From Actinomadura madurae (GTDB taxonomy: Bacteria; Actinomycetota; Actinomycetes; Streptosporangiales; Streptosporangiaceae), in contig NZ_FOVH01000021.1 in assembly GCF_900115095.1 (NCBI RefSeq), positions 1-64,000 of the forward strand: 64,000 nt of DNA. The letters run 5' to 3'. Within the stretch, counting starts at the first letter, position 1, and the number at the start of each line of letters is the position of its first letter. This document shows, in pieces, positions 1 through 7,973 of the stretch. The notes beneath the pieces are model-generated. The model saw nothing but the letters and a program-made list of their open reading frames with translations. It was not told where the DNA came from and ran no database searches. Position numbers and translations under genes: made by a program.

Positions 1-294
1 CGGGTCCTGACCGACAACGCCCGCAACTACCGAGTCTCGGCCGCCTTCCAGCAGGCCTGCACCGAACTGGGCGCCCGGCAGAAGTTCACCCGCCCCCGCT
101 GCCCATGGACCAACGGCAAGGCCGAACGCCTCAACCGCACCCTGGCCACCGAATGGGCCTACCGACGCCCCTACACCAGCAACGACCAGCGCACACAAGC
201 ACTCGGACCCTGGCTGGAGCACTACAACACCGCACGCCCCCACTCAGCCCTGGGCGGCAAGCCGCCCATCACCCGACTGTCACCAAGATCATGA
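1..294 (+). CDS. IS481-family transposase, C-terminal part
   Basis: The last 97 codons of a DDE transposase, open at the left edge. The visible part is the second half of the integrase (rve) core: LTDNA carries the second catalytic Asp, and WTNGKAERLNRTL carries the catalytic Glu followed by the conserved R-N-T-L run. The ending HYNTARPHSALGGKPPITRL is the usual tail of IS481 and IS3-group transposases. The expected role is cut-and-paste movement of its own element. There is no frameshift in the visible part, so the element may be intact. Confidence 0.85.
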   Translation, partial: RVLTDNARNYRVSAAFQQACTELGARQKFTRPRCPWTNGKAERLNRTLATEWAYRRPYTSNDQRTQALGPWLEHYNTARPHSALGGKPPITRLSPRS

Positions 295-304
295 CCGAGT
301 ACAG
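1..304 (+). mobile_element. Right end of an IS481-family insertion sequence
   Basis: The window opens inside an insertion sequence. The 3' part of its transposase (1-294) is followed at once by TGACCGAGTACA and then GCTAG. IS481-family elements commonly end in a TGT/ACA terminus and often insert at CTAG, so the element probably ends with the ACA at 301-303, and the CTAG at 305-308 would be its target sequence. The left end lies outside the window, so completeness and target duplication cannot be tested here. Confidence 0.65.
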
Positions 305-318
305 CTAGCGGAGCGGAA

Positions 319-384
319 GGTACCGGGTCGAACCCCTCCGGGGGGGCGTGGGGGTTCTCCCCCACAATGACCCGACCCGGTACC
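319..384. repeat. Perfect 12-bp inverted repeat
   Basis: GGTACCGGGTCG (319-330) is matched exactly in inverted orientation by CGACCCGGTACC (373-384). Between the arms lies a second G-run/C-run inverted sequence. GGAGCGGA flanks the structure on both sides (310-317 and after 386). It sits between the insertion sequence end and the RDD gene terminator. It could be a cruciform or terminator hairpin, or the scar of an older insertion. No function can be assigned. Confidence 0.6.
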
Positions 385-412
385 TGGAGCGGAGCACCCT
401 CCCTGTAAAGCG

Positions 413-446
413 AAACGGGGCGCCCCGGTGGGGGCGCCCCGTTTTT
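413..446 (-). terminator. Rho-independent terminator of the RDD gene
   Basis: AACGGGGCGCCCC (414-426) and GGGGCGCCCCGTT (431-443) form a perfect 13-bp stem with a 4-base loop. A T run lies on the plus side and an A run on the other, so it can work in both directions. It starts 11 bases after the stop codon of the minus-strand RDD gene and also shields that gene from the insertion sequence. Confidence 0.85.
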
Positions 447-456
447 GCAGGTGTGG

Positions 457-1173
457 TCAGGCGCGGACCACGAGGGTGTTGCAGATCTTGTCGGCGAAGG
501 TCTGCTTGCGGTCGTCCCACAGCGGCCAGAGGAAGCCGATGTAGCAGGCGAAGCTGTCCGCGACGTGCGCGATCTTGCGGACGAACGCCATGCCGAAGCC
601 GATCGGCTGGCCGGTCTGGGCGCTGACGAGGCGGATGCCCATCTGGCGCTTGCCGATGGACTGGCCGGTGGTGCCCTCCTGGTAGCAGATCCAGAGGCCG
701 CCCGCGATGGAGATGGCGGCGCCGATCAGCATGAGCAGCAGGCCGAACAGGGCCGCGCCGCCGCTGCCGGAGCTGGACAGGATGATCATCAGGATGTACA
801 GCACGAACACCGGACCGGCGAAGATCAGGTAGTCGATGATGTAGCCGCCCGCACGCGAGCCCCACTCGGCCAGCTGGCCGGTCGAGCCGTAGTGGTGGTG
901 GTGGACCTCCTGGTACCCCGGCTGGGCGGGTGCGCCGTAGCCGGGCTGGGCGGGAGGCTGCTGGCCGTACCCCGGCTGGGCGGCCGGGGGCTGGCCGTAG
1001 CCCGGCTGCGCCGGGGGCTGACCGTACCCGGGCTGCGCCGGGGGCTGACCGTAGCCCGGCTGGGCCGGGGGCTGCTGACCGTAGCCGGGCTGGGCCGGAG
1101 GCTGCTGGCCGTACCCGGGCTGTTGCTGCCCGTAGCCCGGCTGCTGACCGTACGGGTCGTAGGGGTTACCCAC
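457..1173 (-). CDS. RDD family membrane protein with Gly/Pro/Gln-rich N-terminus
   Basis: A 238-residue protein. The first 80 or so residues are repeats of the type PGYGQQPPAQ, followed by a His-rich link (EVHHHHYGS). The rest is an RDD domain with the usual set of hydrophobic segments: one near WGSRAGGYIIDYLIF, then two long ones, then a cytosolic stretch ending in the QSIGKRQMGIRLV motif typical of the family. RDD proteins are small integral membrane proteins, and some act as transporters; the substrate is unknown here. The start is GTG at 1173, preceded by AAGGAG at 5-base spacing. Such proline/glycine-rich N-termini are common in actinobacterial RDD proteins and are probably cytoplasmic low-complexity tails. 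Confidence 0.85.
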   Translation of the reverse strand: MGNPYDPYGQQPGYGQQQPGYGQQPPAQPGYGQQPPAQPGYGQPPAQPGYGQPPAQPGYGQPPAAQPGYGQQPPAQPGYGAPAQPGYQEVHHHHYGSTGQLAEWGSRAGGYIIDYLIFAGPVFVLYILMIILSSSGSGGAALFGLLLMLIGAAISIAGGLWICYQEGTTGQSIGKRQMGIRLVSAQTGQPIGFGMAFVRKIAHVADSFACYIGFLWPLWDDRKQTFADKICNTLVVRA

Positions 1174-1261
1174 ACTTGCTCCTTATTGATTGACCCTGTG
1201 GTTATGTGACGCCCGCCGGACCCGGTGGGCTCCGCAAGTCTGACCGAGGATCGACCGCGGC

Positions 1262-1711
1262 TCAAACGCGCAGAACACCGAACCGGACGAGCTGCCACAG
1301 CTCCGCCCCCGCGAGGGCGGTGCCGAGCATCCAGGCACGGGTCTTCGGCTGGAGTGCCCACCACCGGCCTCCCAGGCCCAGCGGTGCGGCGGCGACGACG
1401 ACGGCGCCGGCGAGCGCGACCGGGTTCGCGAGGACGGCCTGGGCGGGACGCCCCGAGCCGAACTCGATGAACACGGTCGTGCCCCCGCACATGGGACACG
1501 GGATTCCGGTGAATGCCCTCAGGGGACAGAGCACACCGGGGTCGTTCACGCGGTGGATCCAAGCCGCGCCGATGGCCGCGGTGGCCATCGCCGCGACGCG
1601 CAGCACGACACCCAGGGGTCCGTGCCGCGCTGCGGTGAGGGTCCGGCTGACGATCCCCCCGAGCACACCTTCCGGTGTACCGGCGGGCGCCGTCCCGGGC
1701 GCTCCCCCCAA
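1262..1711 (-). CDS. DUF2752 domain membrane protein
   Basis: A 149-residue protein with three hydrophobic segments and the DUF2752 signature CPLRAFTGIPCPMCGGTT at about residues 62-79, including the C-P-x-C-G-G-T core. The function of the family is unknown; its cysteines suggest metal or thiol chemistry at the membrane, but that is inference. It lies 88 bases upstream of the RDD gene on the same strand and may be cotranscribed with it. The start is uncertain because several in-frame starts exist in the first 30 codons. Confidence 0.75.
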   Translation of the reverse strand: MGGAPGTAPAGTPEGVLGGIVSRTLTAARHGPLGVVLRVAAMATAAIGAAWIHRVNDPGVLCPLRAFTGIPCPMCGGTTVFIEFGSGRPAQAVLANPVALAGAVVVAAAPLGLGGRWWALQPKTRAWMLGTALAGAELWQLVRFGVLRV

Positions 1712-1968
1712 CGAATCCTCCGCCTCAGTACGTACAGGTGAGTGACCCGTATACCGGGTGCACCCTGAGGCGGGTCAAGCGCGGGCAACGATCCGCTACC
1801 GGACCGTTACGCGGCGCAGGGCGACACCACCTCGGGGTAAGAGTAGGACAAAACGGCAGCTACGTGCGCACTCTTTAGCGGGACGAGTATGAATGAATCG
1901 GCCGGATCCCGCCGTGCCGGCGGCGTTCACGCGAGAGCAGGGACCGCGTGACGCCGGATCCGCGGGGG

Positions 1969-2754
1969 TCAGCTCTGCGCGGCGGCACCGACGACCATGG
2001 GACCCTCGGCGCCGGTGAAGTGCTCCGCCTCGACGACGTCGGCGATGACCGCGGTGATGTTGTCCGGTCCGCCGTTCTCCCGGGCCAGCTCGATCAACCG
2101 GTCGACGGCCCGCTGCGGGTCGGCCTCGGCGGACACCACCTCGTAGATCTGCTGCGCGTCGACCGGGCCGCTCAGGCCGTCCGAGCACAGCAGGTAGCGG
2201 TCGCCGAGGCGGGCCTCGCGCAGGCGCAGGTCGGGCTCGCGGTCGTCGCGGCCGTCCAGCACCCGGTACAGGACGTGCGACAGCCGCGACGTCTCGGCCG
2301 GGTCGGCGGTCTGGCCCGCCTGCTCGGCCTCCGCCTTGAGCAGCTCGTCCATCGTGTGGTCCTGCGTCATCTGGAAGAGCTCGCCGTCGCGCAGCAGGTA
2401 GCCGCGCGAGTCGCCGACGTGCGCCAGCGCGACGGACTCGCCGGACCAGAGCATGGCGGTGAGCGTGGTGCCCATCCGGCTCAGGTCGGGGCGCTCCTCC
2501 CGGACGATGCGCAACTTCTCGTTGGCCTCGGCCACGGCGCGGCCCAGCATGTCGACAAGATCGTCTTCACGGGCATCGGTGTCCAGCGAGCGCAAGGAGC
2601 CGATCACGGTCGAGCTCGCGACCTCGCCGCCCGCATAGCCGCCCATGCCGTCCGCGACCGCGATCAACCGTGCACCGGCGTACCCGGAGTCCTCGTTGTT
2701 CTCCCGGTTGCACCCGATGTCACTGCCTGCTGCGTACCTGATTGCTACGTTCAT
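1969..2754 (-). CDS. PP2C-type serine/threonine protein phosphatase
   Basis: A 261-residue metal-dependent phosphatase consisting of the catalytic domain only. Visible motifs: R17 in CNRENNEDS with the metal-binding Asp22, then the VADGMGGYAGG loop (Asp35, Gly36), SDGL in the middle, and GGPDNITAVIADV near the C-terminus with the last metal-binding Asp. There is no membrane segment or sensor domain, so it is cytosolic and closer in form to PstP catalytic domains or stand-alone PP2C enzymes than to RsbU/SpoIIE phosphatases. It sits 36 bases downstream of the response regulator gene on the same strand, so it may be cotranscribed with the two-component pair. No partner kinase of the PknB type is in the window. 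Confidence 0.9.
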   Translation of the reverse strand: MNVAIRYAAGSDIGCNRENNEDSGYAGARLIAVADGMGGYAGGEVASSTVIGSLRSLDTDAREDDLVDMLGRAVAEANEKLRIVREERPDLSRMGTTLTAMLWSGESVALAHVGDSRGYLLRDGELFQMTQDHTMDELLKAEAEQAGQTADPAETSRLSHVLYRVLDGRDDREPDLRLREARLGDRYLLCSDGLSGPVDAQQIYEVVSAEADPQRAVDRLIELARENGGPDNITAVIADVVEAEHFTGAEGPMVVGAAAQS

Positions 2755-2790
2755 ACCAATTTCGATGACGATCCTGTCAGAGGAGTTGTA

Positions 2791-3492
2791 TCAGCCGCGG
2801 GCGGTGGTCTCCCCGGTTTCCCCGGCCGCGCCGGACGTTCCGACACCGTGCCGGACCGCGTACAGCGCCGCCTGCGTCCGATCCTGGACTCCCAGTTTCA
2901 TGAGCAGATTACTGACGTGCGTCTTGACCGTCTTCTCGGACACCACGAGCGCGCGGGCGATCTCCCGGTTGGACCTGCCCCGCGCGATGTGCACGAGCAC
3001 CTCCCGTTCCCGTTCGGTCAGCGCGGCGAGGCCGCGGTCGTCCCCACCGCCGCCGTCCGCCGTCCCGTCCCGCAGCATCGCCTCGGCCGCGTCGGGCGCG
3101 AACAGCACGTGCCCGTCGTGGACCGCCCGGATCGCCTGGACGAGCGCCTGCGGGTCGACGTCCTTGTACAGGTACCCGGCCGCACCCGCCTGTACGGCCG
3201 GCAGCACGTGCCCGCGCTCCGTCACGCTGGTCAGGACCAGAACCCGTGCCTGCACCCCACGAGCCCGCAGCTCCGTCAGCGCGGTGAGGCCGTCGGCGCC
3301 GGGCATCTTGAGGTCCATGAGCACGATATCGGGCTCCAGGGATTCGGCCAGTGTCACGGCCGACGTCCCGTCCTCGGCCTCGCCGACGACCTCGATGTCG
3401 TCCTGGATGCCGAGGAAGGTGCGCAGCCCCTGCCGGACGACCGGGTGGTCGTCGGCGATCAGCACCTTGATCGCTTCGCGCCGCGGGCTCAC
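2791..3492 (-). CDS. NarL/FixJ-family response regulator
   Basis: A 233-residue transcription regulator. The receiver domain (about residues 8-125) has the acidic pair D14-D15, phospho-acceptor D60 in LMDLKMPG and a C-terminal K in GYLYKD. The LuxR-type helix-turn-helix (about 165-215) reads LTEREREVLVHIARG and SNREIARALVVSEKTVKTHV. The start is GTG at 3492, whose GTGA overlaps the kinase stop codon, so the two are translationally coupled. It is the output partner of that kinase. Its target genes are not evident, although the PP2C gene just downstream is a candidate member of the same transcript. Confidence 0.92.
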   Translation of the reverse strand: MSPRREAIKVLIADDHPVVRQGLRTFLGIQDDIEVVGEAEDGTSAVTLAESLEPDIVLMDLKMPGADGLTALTELRARGVQARVLVLTSVTERGHVLPAVQAGAAGYLYKDVDPQALVQAIRAVHDGHVLFAPDAAEAMLRDGTADGGGGDDRGLAALTEREREVLVHIARGRSNREIARALVVSEKTVKTHVSNLLMKLGVQDRTQAALYAVRHGVGTSGAAGETGETTARG

Positions 3493-4628
3493 AGGGGCAC
3501 CTCCAGCCGGACGGTGGTGCCCCTCCCCGGGGCGGCGTCGATCGTGAGCGCCCCGCCGATCGAGTACGCCCTGTCGCGCATGGAGGCAAGCCCGAGCCCG
3601 CCCTGCGGATCGGTGTCGGACGCGTCGAACCCGGCGCCGTCGTCGGAGACCTCCAGCACCGCACGGTCGTGCTCGGTGCCGAGACGCACCTGGACGGTCC
3701 GCGCACCGGCGTGTCTCAGCGCGTTGTAGAGCGCCTCCTGCGTGATGCGGAACGCGACGGCCTCGTGTTCCTCCGGCAGGACGACGGCCTCGTCGGCGGT
3801 GATGCCCACGGCCGTCTCGTAGGCCCGGTCCAGCACCTCGACGTGCTTGCGCAGGGACGAGACCAGGCCGTCCGCGAGATCGGCCGGACGCAGCTCGAAG
3901 ATCACGGCGCGCAGCTCGGCGAGGGCCTCGGCGGCGAGCCGCTCCACCTGCTCCAGCTCCTTGACGGTCCGGCCGGGGTCGCGCTCGGCCAGCGCGGCCG
4001 CGGTGCGCGCCGTCAGCCGCAGCGAGAAGAGCTTCTGCGCCACCGCGTCGTGCAGCTCGCGGGCCAGCCGGTTGCGTTCGGCGACGACCGTCAGCTCGCG
4101 GTTGCGCTCGTAGAGGCGGGCGTTCGTGATGGCGATCGCGGCGTGCGCGGCGAACAGGGTGAGCACGTCCTCGTCGTCCTGGCCGAAGCCGCCCGGACGC
4201 CGCTTGTTGGCCAGGAAGATGATGCCGATGACGTCCTCGCCGTCGCGGATCGGCACGCCGAGGAAGTCCTTCAGGACGGGATGCGCGACCGGCCACCCCT
4301 CGAACTCGGGCTCCCGGCGGATGTCGGCGAGCCGCTTGGGCGTGTCGCCGTGCAGCATCGCGGCGAGCATGCCGTGCTGGCGGGGCAGCGGGCCGATGCG
4401 CTCCCAGTCCTCGTCGGAGACGCCCTCGACGACGAACTCGGCGAACGAGCCCTCGTCGTCGGGCACGCCGAGCGCCGCGTACCTGGCGTCCAGCAGCTGC
4501 GCCGCCGCCCGGACGATGACCTGGAGCACCTCGTGCACGGACAGGTGCCGGGTGACCGCGAGCACGGCGGAGCTCACGGCGTGCAGGGTCGCGCCCTGGT
4601 CGCCGCGGCAGGCGTCGTCGGTCTCCAT
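3489..4628 (-). CDS. GAF-domain sensor histidine kinase (NarL/DesK type)
   Basis: A 379-residue cytosolic kinase with no membrane segment. A GAF domain fills about residues 25-170. The HisKA_3 dimerisation helix follows with RNRLARELHDAVAQKL, where the phosphorylated His is about residue 191. A HATPase domain has the N box (ITQEALYNALRHA) and G boxes (DDGAGFD and GLGLASMRDRA). This layout is like the C-terminal half of DevS/DosS-type kinases but with one GAF domain. I see no residue that would show whether haem or a nucleotide is bound. It is coupled to the response regulator by a 4-base overlap and transcribed divergently from the SDR gene at 4843. Confidence 0.92.
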   Translation of the reverse strand: METDDACRGDQGATLHAVSSAVLAVTRHLSVHEVLQVIVRAAAQLLDARYAALGVPDDEGSFAEFVVEGVSDEDWERIGPLPRQHGMLAAMLHGDTPKRLADIRREPEFEGWPVAHPVLKDFLGVPIRDGEDVIGIIFLANKRRPGGFGQDDEDVLTLFAAHAAIAITNARLYERNRELTVVAERNRLARELHDAVAQKLFSLRLTARTAAALAERDPGRTVKELEQVERLAAEALAELRAVIFELRPADLADGLVSSLRKHVEVLDRAYETAVGITADEAVVLPEEHEAVAFRITQEALYNALRHAGARTVQVRLGTEHDRAVLEVSDDGAGFDASDTDPQGGLGLASMRDRAYSIGGALTIDAAPGRGTTVRLEVPL

Positions 4629-4842
4629 CCCGGCCTCTCGGTCTCCCCCTGCGAGCGCCCCGCGGTGCTCACATGTGAAGACCGTACTCTCTGGGCGCGT
4701 CTTCCCGAATCAGCCGGAGGAAGTACGTGCCGGCGCGGTGCCGTCCCCCGGGAGGGGACACCGGTCCTAGGACCATCTGACGACGGTCCCGGGGGCCCGT
4801 CGGCCGATGTCCCGGAACGCCCCGGTTCCTAGCGTCGAGAGC

Positions 4843-5511
4843 ATGAAGACGGCACTGATCACCGGAGCCTCCCGGGGGCTCGGGCGGGCGCTCGCCCGCG
4901 GCCTCGCCGAGGACGGCTGGAACCTCGTCATCGACGCGCGCGACGCGGCGGCGCTGGCGGCGGTCGCGGACGAGACCGGCGCGACCGCGATCGCGGGGGA
5001 CGTCACCGACCCCGCGCACCGGGCCGCCCTCGCCCGCGCGGCCGGCGGCGGGCTCGACCTGCTCGTCAACAACGCGAGCACGCTGGGCCCGACGCCGATG
5101 CCGCGGCTCGCCTCGCTCCCCGCCGACGCCCTGGCGGACACGCTCGCGACGAACGTCCTCGCGCCGCTCGCGCTGATCCAGGCCGTGCTGCCGGGCCTGC
5201 GGGAGCGGCGGGGCGCGATCCTCAACATCACGTCGGACGCGGCCGTGGAGAACTACGAGGCGTGGGGCGGCTACGGGACGTCCAAGGCGGCGCTGGAGCA
5301 GCTGTCGAACGTCCTCGCCGCCGAGGAGCCCGGCGTCGCCGTGTGGTGGGCGGACCCGGGCGAGATGAACACCGCCATGCTGCGCGCGGCGGGCGAGGAC
5401 GCGGACGCGGCACCGCCGCCCGAGCAGGCCGCCGCCGTGCTCCGCGGGCTCGTCGCCGACCGCCTCCCGAGCGGCCGGTACCGGGTGGCGGACCTGGCGG
5501 GCGCGCGATGA
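4843..5511 (+). CDS. Short-chain dehydrogenase/reductase
   Basis: A 222-residue SDR oxidoreductase. It has the nucleotide-binding TGASRGLG near the N-terminus, the LLVNNAS motif, the catalytic Ser in NITSD and the Tyr-Lys pair in YGTSK. It is somewhat short for a classical SDR (about 250), so the substrate-binding C-terminus is trimmed. The start is ATG at 4843, which puts the glycine motif at residue 6; upstream in-frame starts would add a tail with no family match. Its TGA stop overlaps the ATG of the MFS gene, so the two are translationally coupled. The substrate is unknown. Confidence 0.88.
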   Translation: MKTALITGASRGLGRALARGLAEDGWNLVIDARDAAALAAVADETGATAIAGDVTDPAHRAALARAAGGGLDLLVNNASTLGPTPMPRLASLPADALADTLATNVLAPLALIQAVLPGLRERRGAILNITSDAAVENYEAWGGYGTSKAALEQLSNVLAAEEPGVAVWWADPGEMNTAMLRAAGEDADAAPPPEQAAAVLRGLVADRLPSGRYRVADLAGAR

Positions 5512-6869
5512 CGACCGTCCTGGAGCCCGGACGGGAGACGGTCGCCGGGCGGAGCGTGATGGGGTCCGGGCTTCGGGGCGCGACGCTCGGGATCGTCATG
5601 GTCGTGACGCTGCTGGCGTTCGAGAGCATGGCCGTCGGCACCGTCATGCCGCTGGTCGCGGGCGACCTGAACGGCCTGTCGCTGTACGCGTGGGGCTTCA
5701 GCTCCACCCTGATCACGAGCCTGCTGTCCACGGTGCTGGCGGGCGGCTGGGTCGACCGGTCCGGGCCGTCCCGGCCGCTGATGATCGGGCTCGGCACGTT
5801 CGTCGCCGGGCTGGTGGTCGCGGGCGCGGCGCCGTCGATGTGGCTGTTCGTCGCCGGGCGCGCCGTCCAGGGCCTCGGCACGGGCGTCGCGCTGGTCGCG
5901 ATGTACGTGGTGATCGCCCGCGTCTACCCCGAGGAGATGCGGTCCCGGGTGTTCGCGGCGCTGTCGGCGGCGTGGGTGCTGCCGTCGCTGATCGGCCCCG
6001 CGGCGGGCGGCGCCGTGGCCGAGCACATCGGCTGGCGGTGGGTGTTCCTCGGGCTGATCCCGCTGGTGGTCCCGCCGACCCTGCTTCTGCTGCCGGTGCT
6101 CCGCGGCATCGGGACGGTCACCGGCTCCCCGGTGGCGGGACGGCCGCGCTACCTCGCCGCCGCCCTGGTCGCCGCGGGGGCCGGGACCCTCCTGTACGGC
6201 CTCGACGGGACGGGCTGGACGATCGTGCCCGCGGTCCTCATCGGCCTCGCCGGCCTGGCGTTCGGCCTGCCGCGCCTGCTGCCCGCCGGGACGCTCCGGC
6301 TGCGCCGCGGGCTGCCGAGCGTCGTCCTCGTGCGCGGCCTGCTGGCCGGCGCGTTCTTCGGAACCGACGTGTTCATCCCCTTGGCCTTGACCCGGCTGCA
6401 CCACTTCACCGCCACGCAGGCGGGGATCGTCCTGACGGTCGGCGCGCTCGGCTGGTCGGCGGCGTCCCAGATCCAGGCCCGCTCCGAGCGGTCCCGCGAG
6501 TTCTTCGCCGTCCTCGGCGCCGTGTTCCTCGCGGGCGGGATCGTCCTCGCCACCGTCGCCCTCCAGATCTCCGGCTGGCTCACCGCCCCCGCCTGGATCA
6601 TCGGCGGCGCCGGGATGGGCTTCTCCATCGGCAGCCTCTCCGTCCTGCTCCTCGACCTGTCGCCCGAGGACGAGCAGGGCGTCAACTCGTCCGCGCTGCA
6701 GATCAGCGACACCCTCGGCTCGTCCCTCGTGGTCGGGGTCGCGGGCGCGCTGGTCACCGGCTTCGGCGCGGCCCGGCTCGGCGCCGGGCTCGCCGTCGCC
6801 GGAGCGCTGTTCGCCGCGATCGCCGTGTTCGGCGTGATCGCCGCACTCCGCCTGGAGGTCCGGAAATGA
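5508..6869 (+). CDS. MFS transporter
   Basis: A 453-residue integral membrane protein with 12 to 14 hydrophobic helices. Helix 1 starts near residue 25 and contains an acidic residue (LLAFESMAVGTVMPLV), as in drug:H+ antiporters of the DHA2 type. The loop between helices 2 and 3 reads GGWVDRSGPSRPLMIG, a form of the MFS G-x-x-x-D-R-x-G-R motif. VYPEEMRSRVF in the fourth-fifth loop is typical of multidrug exporters. Substrate unknown. It lies between the SDR and QueA-like genes with ATGA overlaps on both sides, so all three are on one transcript. Confidence 0.9.
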   Translation: MTTVLEPGRETVAGRSVMGSGLRGATLGIVMVVTLLAFESMAVGTVMPLVAGDLNGLSLYAWGFSSTLITSLLSTVLAGGWVDRSGPSRPLMIGLGTFVAGLVVAGAAPSMWLFVAGRAVQGLGTGVALVAMYVVIARVYPEEMRSRVFAALSAAWVLPSLIGPAAGGAVAEHIGWRWVFLGLIPLVVPPTLLLLPVLRGIGTVTGSPVAGRPRYLAAALVAAGAGTLLYGLDGTGWTIVPAVLIGLAGLAFGLPRLLPAGTLRLRRGLPSVVLVRGLLAGAFFGTDVFIPLALTRLHHFTATQAGIVLTVGALGWSAASQIQARSERSREFFAVLGAVFLAGGIVLATVALQISGWLTAPAWIIGGAGMGFSIGSLSVLLLDLSPEDEQGVNSSALQISDTLGSSLVVGVAGALVTGFGAARLGAGLAVAGALFAAIAVFGVIAALRLEVRK

Positions 6870-7906
6870 CCGTCGAGTTCACCCTGCCCCCGGCCCTGGA
6901 GGCGCACGAGCCGCCCGAAGCGCGCGGCCGGACCCGCGACGGCGTCCGGCTCCTCGTCGGGCGGCGCGCCACCGGCGAGGTCGCCCACCACGAGTTCCGC
7001 GACCTGCCCGCGCTGTTGGACCCGGGCGACCTGCTCGTCGTCAACACCTCGGCCACGCTGCCCGCCGCCGTCCGGCTCGACCGGATCAGCGTGCACTTCT
7101 CCACCCCGGTGCCCGGCGCGGACGACCGGCTGTGGATCGTCGAGCTGCGCCGCCTCGCCGGCAAGTCCAGCCGCCCGTACTCCGGCGGCTGCCCCGGCGA
7201 GTGGATCCCGATGCCCGGCGGCGCCACCCTCACCCTCGTCGGACGGCACGCCGCCGGATCCCGGGAGTCCGACCGGCTCTGGCAGGCCCGGCTGAGCACC
7301 GACGTCGTCCCCTACCTGCGGCGATACGGGACGCCGATCCGGTACGGGTACGTGCGCCGCGACTGGCCGGTCTCCGCCTACCAGACGGCCTTCGCGCACG
7401 ACCGCTCGACGGGCAGCGCGGAGATGCCGAGCGCCGCCCGCCCGTTCACGCCCGAGCTCGTGACGCGCCTGGTCTCCCGCGGGGTGCTGTTCGCCCCGCT
7501 CACCCTCCACACGGGCGTCGCGTCGCCCGAGGCCCACGAGCCCCCGTACGCCGAACGCTACGAGGTCCCCGAATCGACGGCCGCGCTCGTCGAGCACGTC
7601 CGCTCGCGGGGGCGCCGGGTGATCGCCGTCGGCACGACCGCCGTGCGCGCCCTTGAGACGTCCGCAGACGCCTTTGGACGCGTCCAACCGTCCTCGGGCT
7701 GGACGGAGCACGTCGTGACGCCCGAGAGCGGCGTCCGGGCCGTGGACGGGCTCCTCACCGGCCTGCACGAGCCCCGGTCGTCCCACCTGATGATGCTCAC
7801 CGCCATCGCGGGCCGCGAACTGCTCGCCGCCACCTACGAGTCCGCCCTGGCCGAGGGCTACCTCTGGCACGAGTTCGGCGACCTCAACCTGATCGTGGCC
7901 GGTTAG
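6866..7906 (+). CDS. S-adenosylmethionine:tRNA ribosyltransferase-isomerase-like protein
   Basis: A 346-residue homologue of QueA, which moves and rearranges the ribose of AdoMet onto 7-aminomethyl-7-deazaguanine in tRNA to make epoxyqueuosine. Family signs: the DLLVVNTSATLPAAV segment near residue 50, LTLHTGVASP in the middle, YEVPESTAALVEHVRSRG and GTTAVRALE towards the end, and the LNLIVAG terminus. Length is normal for QueA. There is no tgt, queC-F or queG nearby, and the gene is coupled to an MFS transporter, so a substrate other than the queuosine precursor is possible. Many actinobacteria carry such QueA-like genes outside any queuosine context. Confidence 0.8.
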   Translation: MTVEFTLPPALEAHEPPEARGRTRDGVRLLVGRRATGEVAHHEFRDLPALLDPGDLLVVNTSATLPAAVRLDRISVHFSTPVPGADDRLWIVELRRLAGKSSRPYSGGCPGEWIPMPGGATLTLVGRHAAGSRESDRLWQARLSTDVVPYLRRYGTPIRYGYVRRDWPVSAYQTAFAHDRSTGSAEMPSAARPFTPELVTRLVSRGVLFAPLTLHTGVASPEAHEPPYAERYEVPESTAALVEHVRSRGRRVIAVGTTAVRALETSADAFGRVQPSSGWTEHVVTPESGVRAVDGLLTGLHEPRSSHLMMLTAIAGRELLAATYESALAEGYLWHEFGDLNLIVAG

Positions 7907-7973
7907 TCCCCCCGTCTCGCATGCCGGACCTGCCGGACGAGGCGTGCGGCGCGGCCGGTACCGTTGTGAACGT

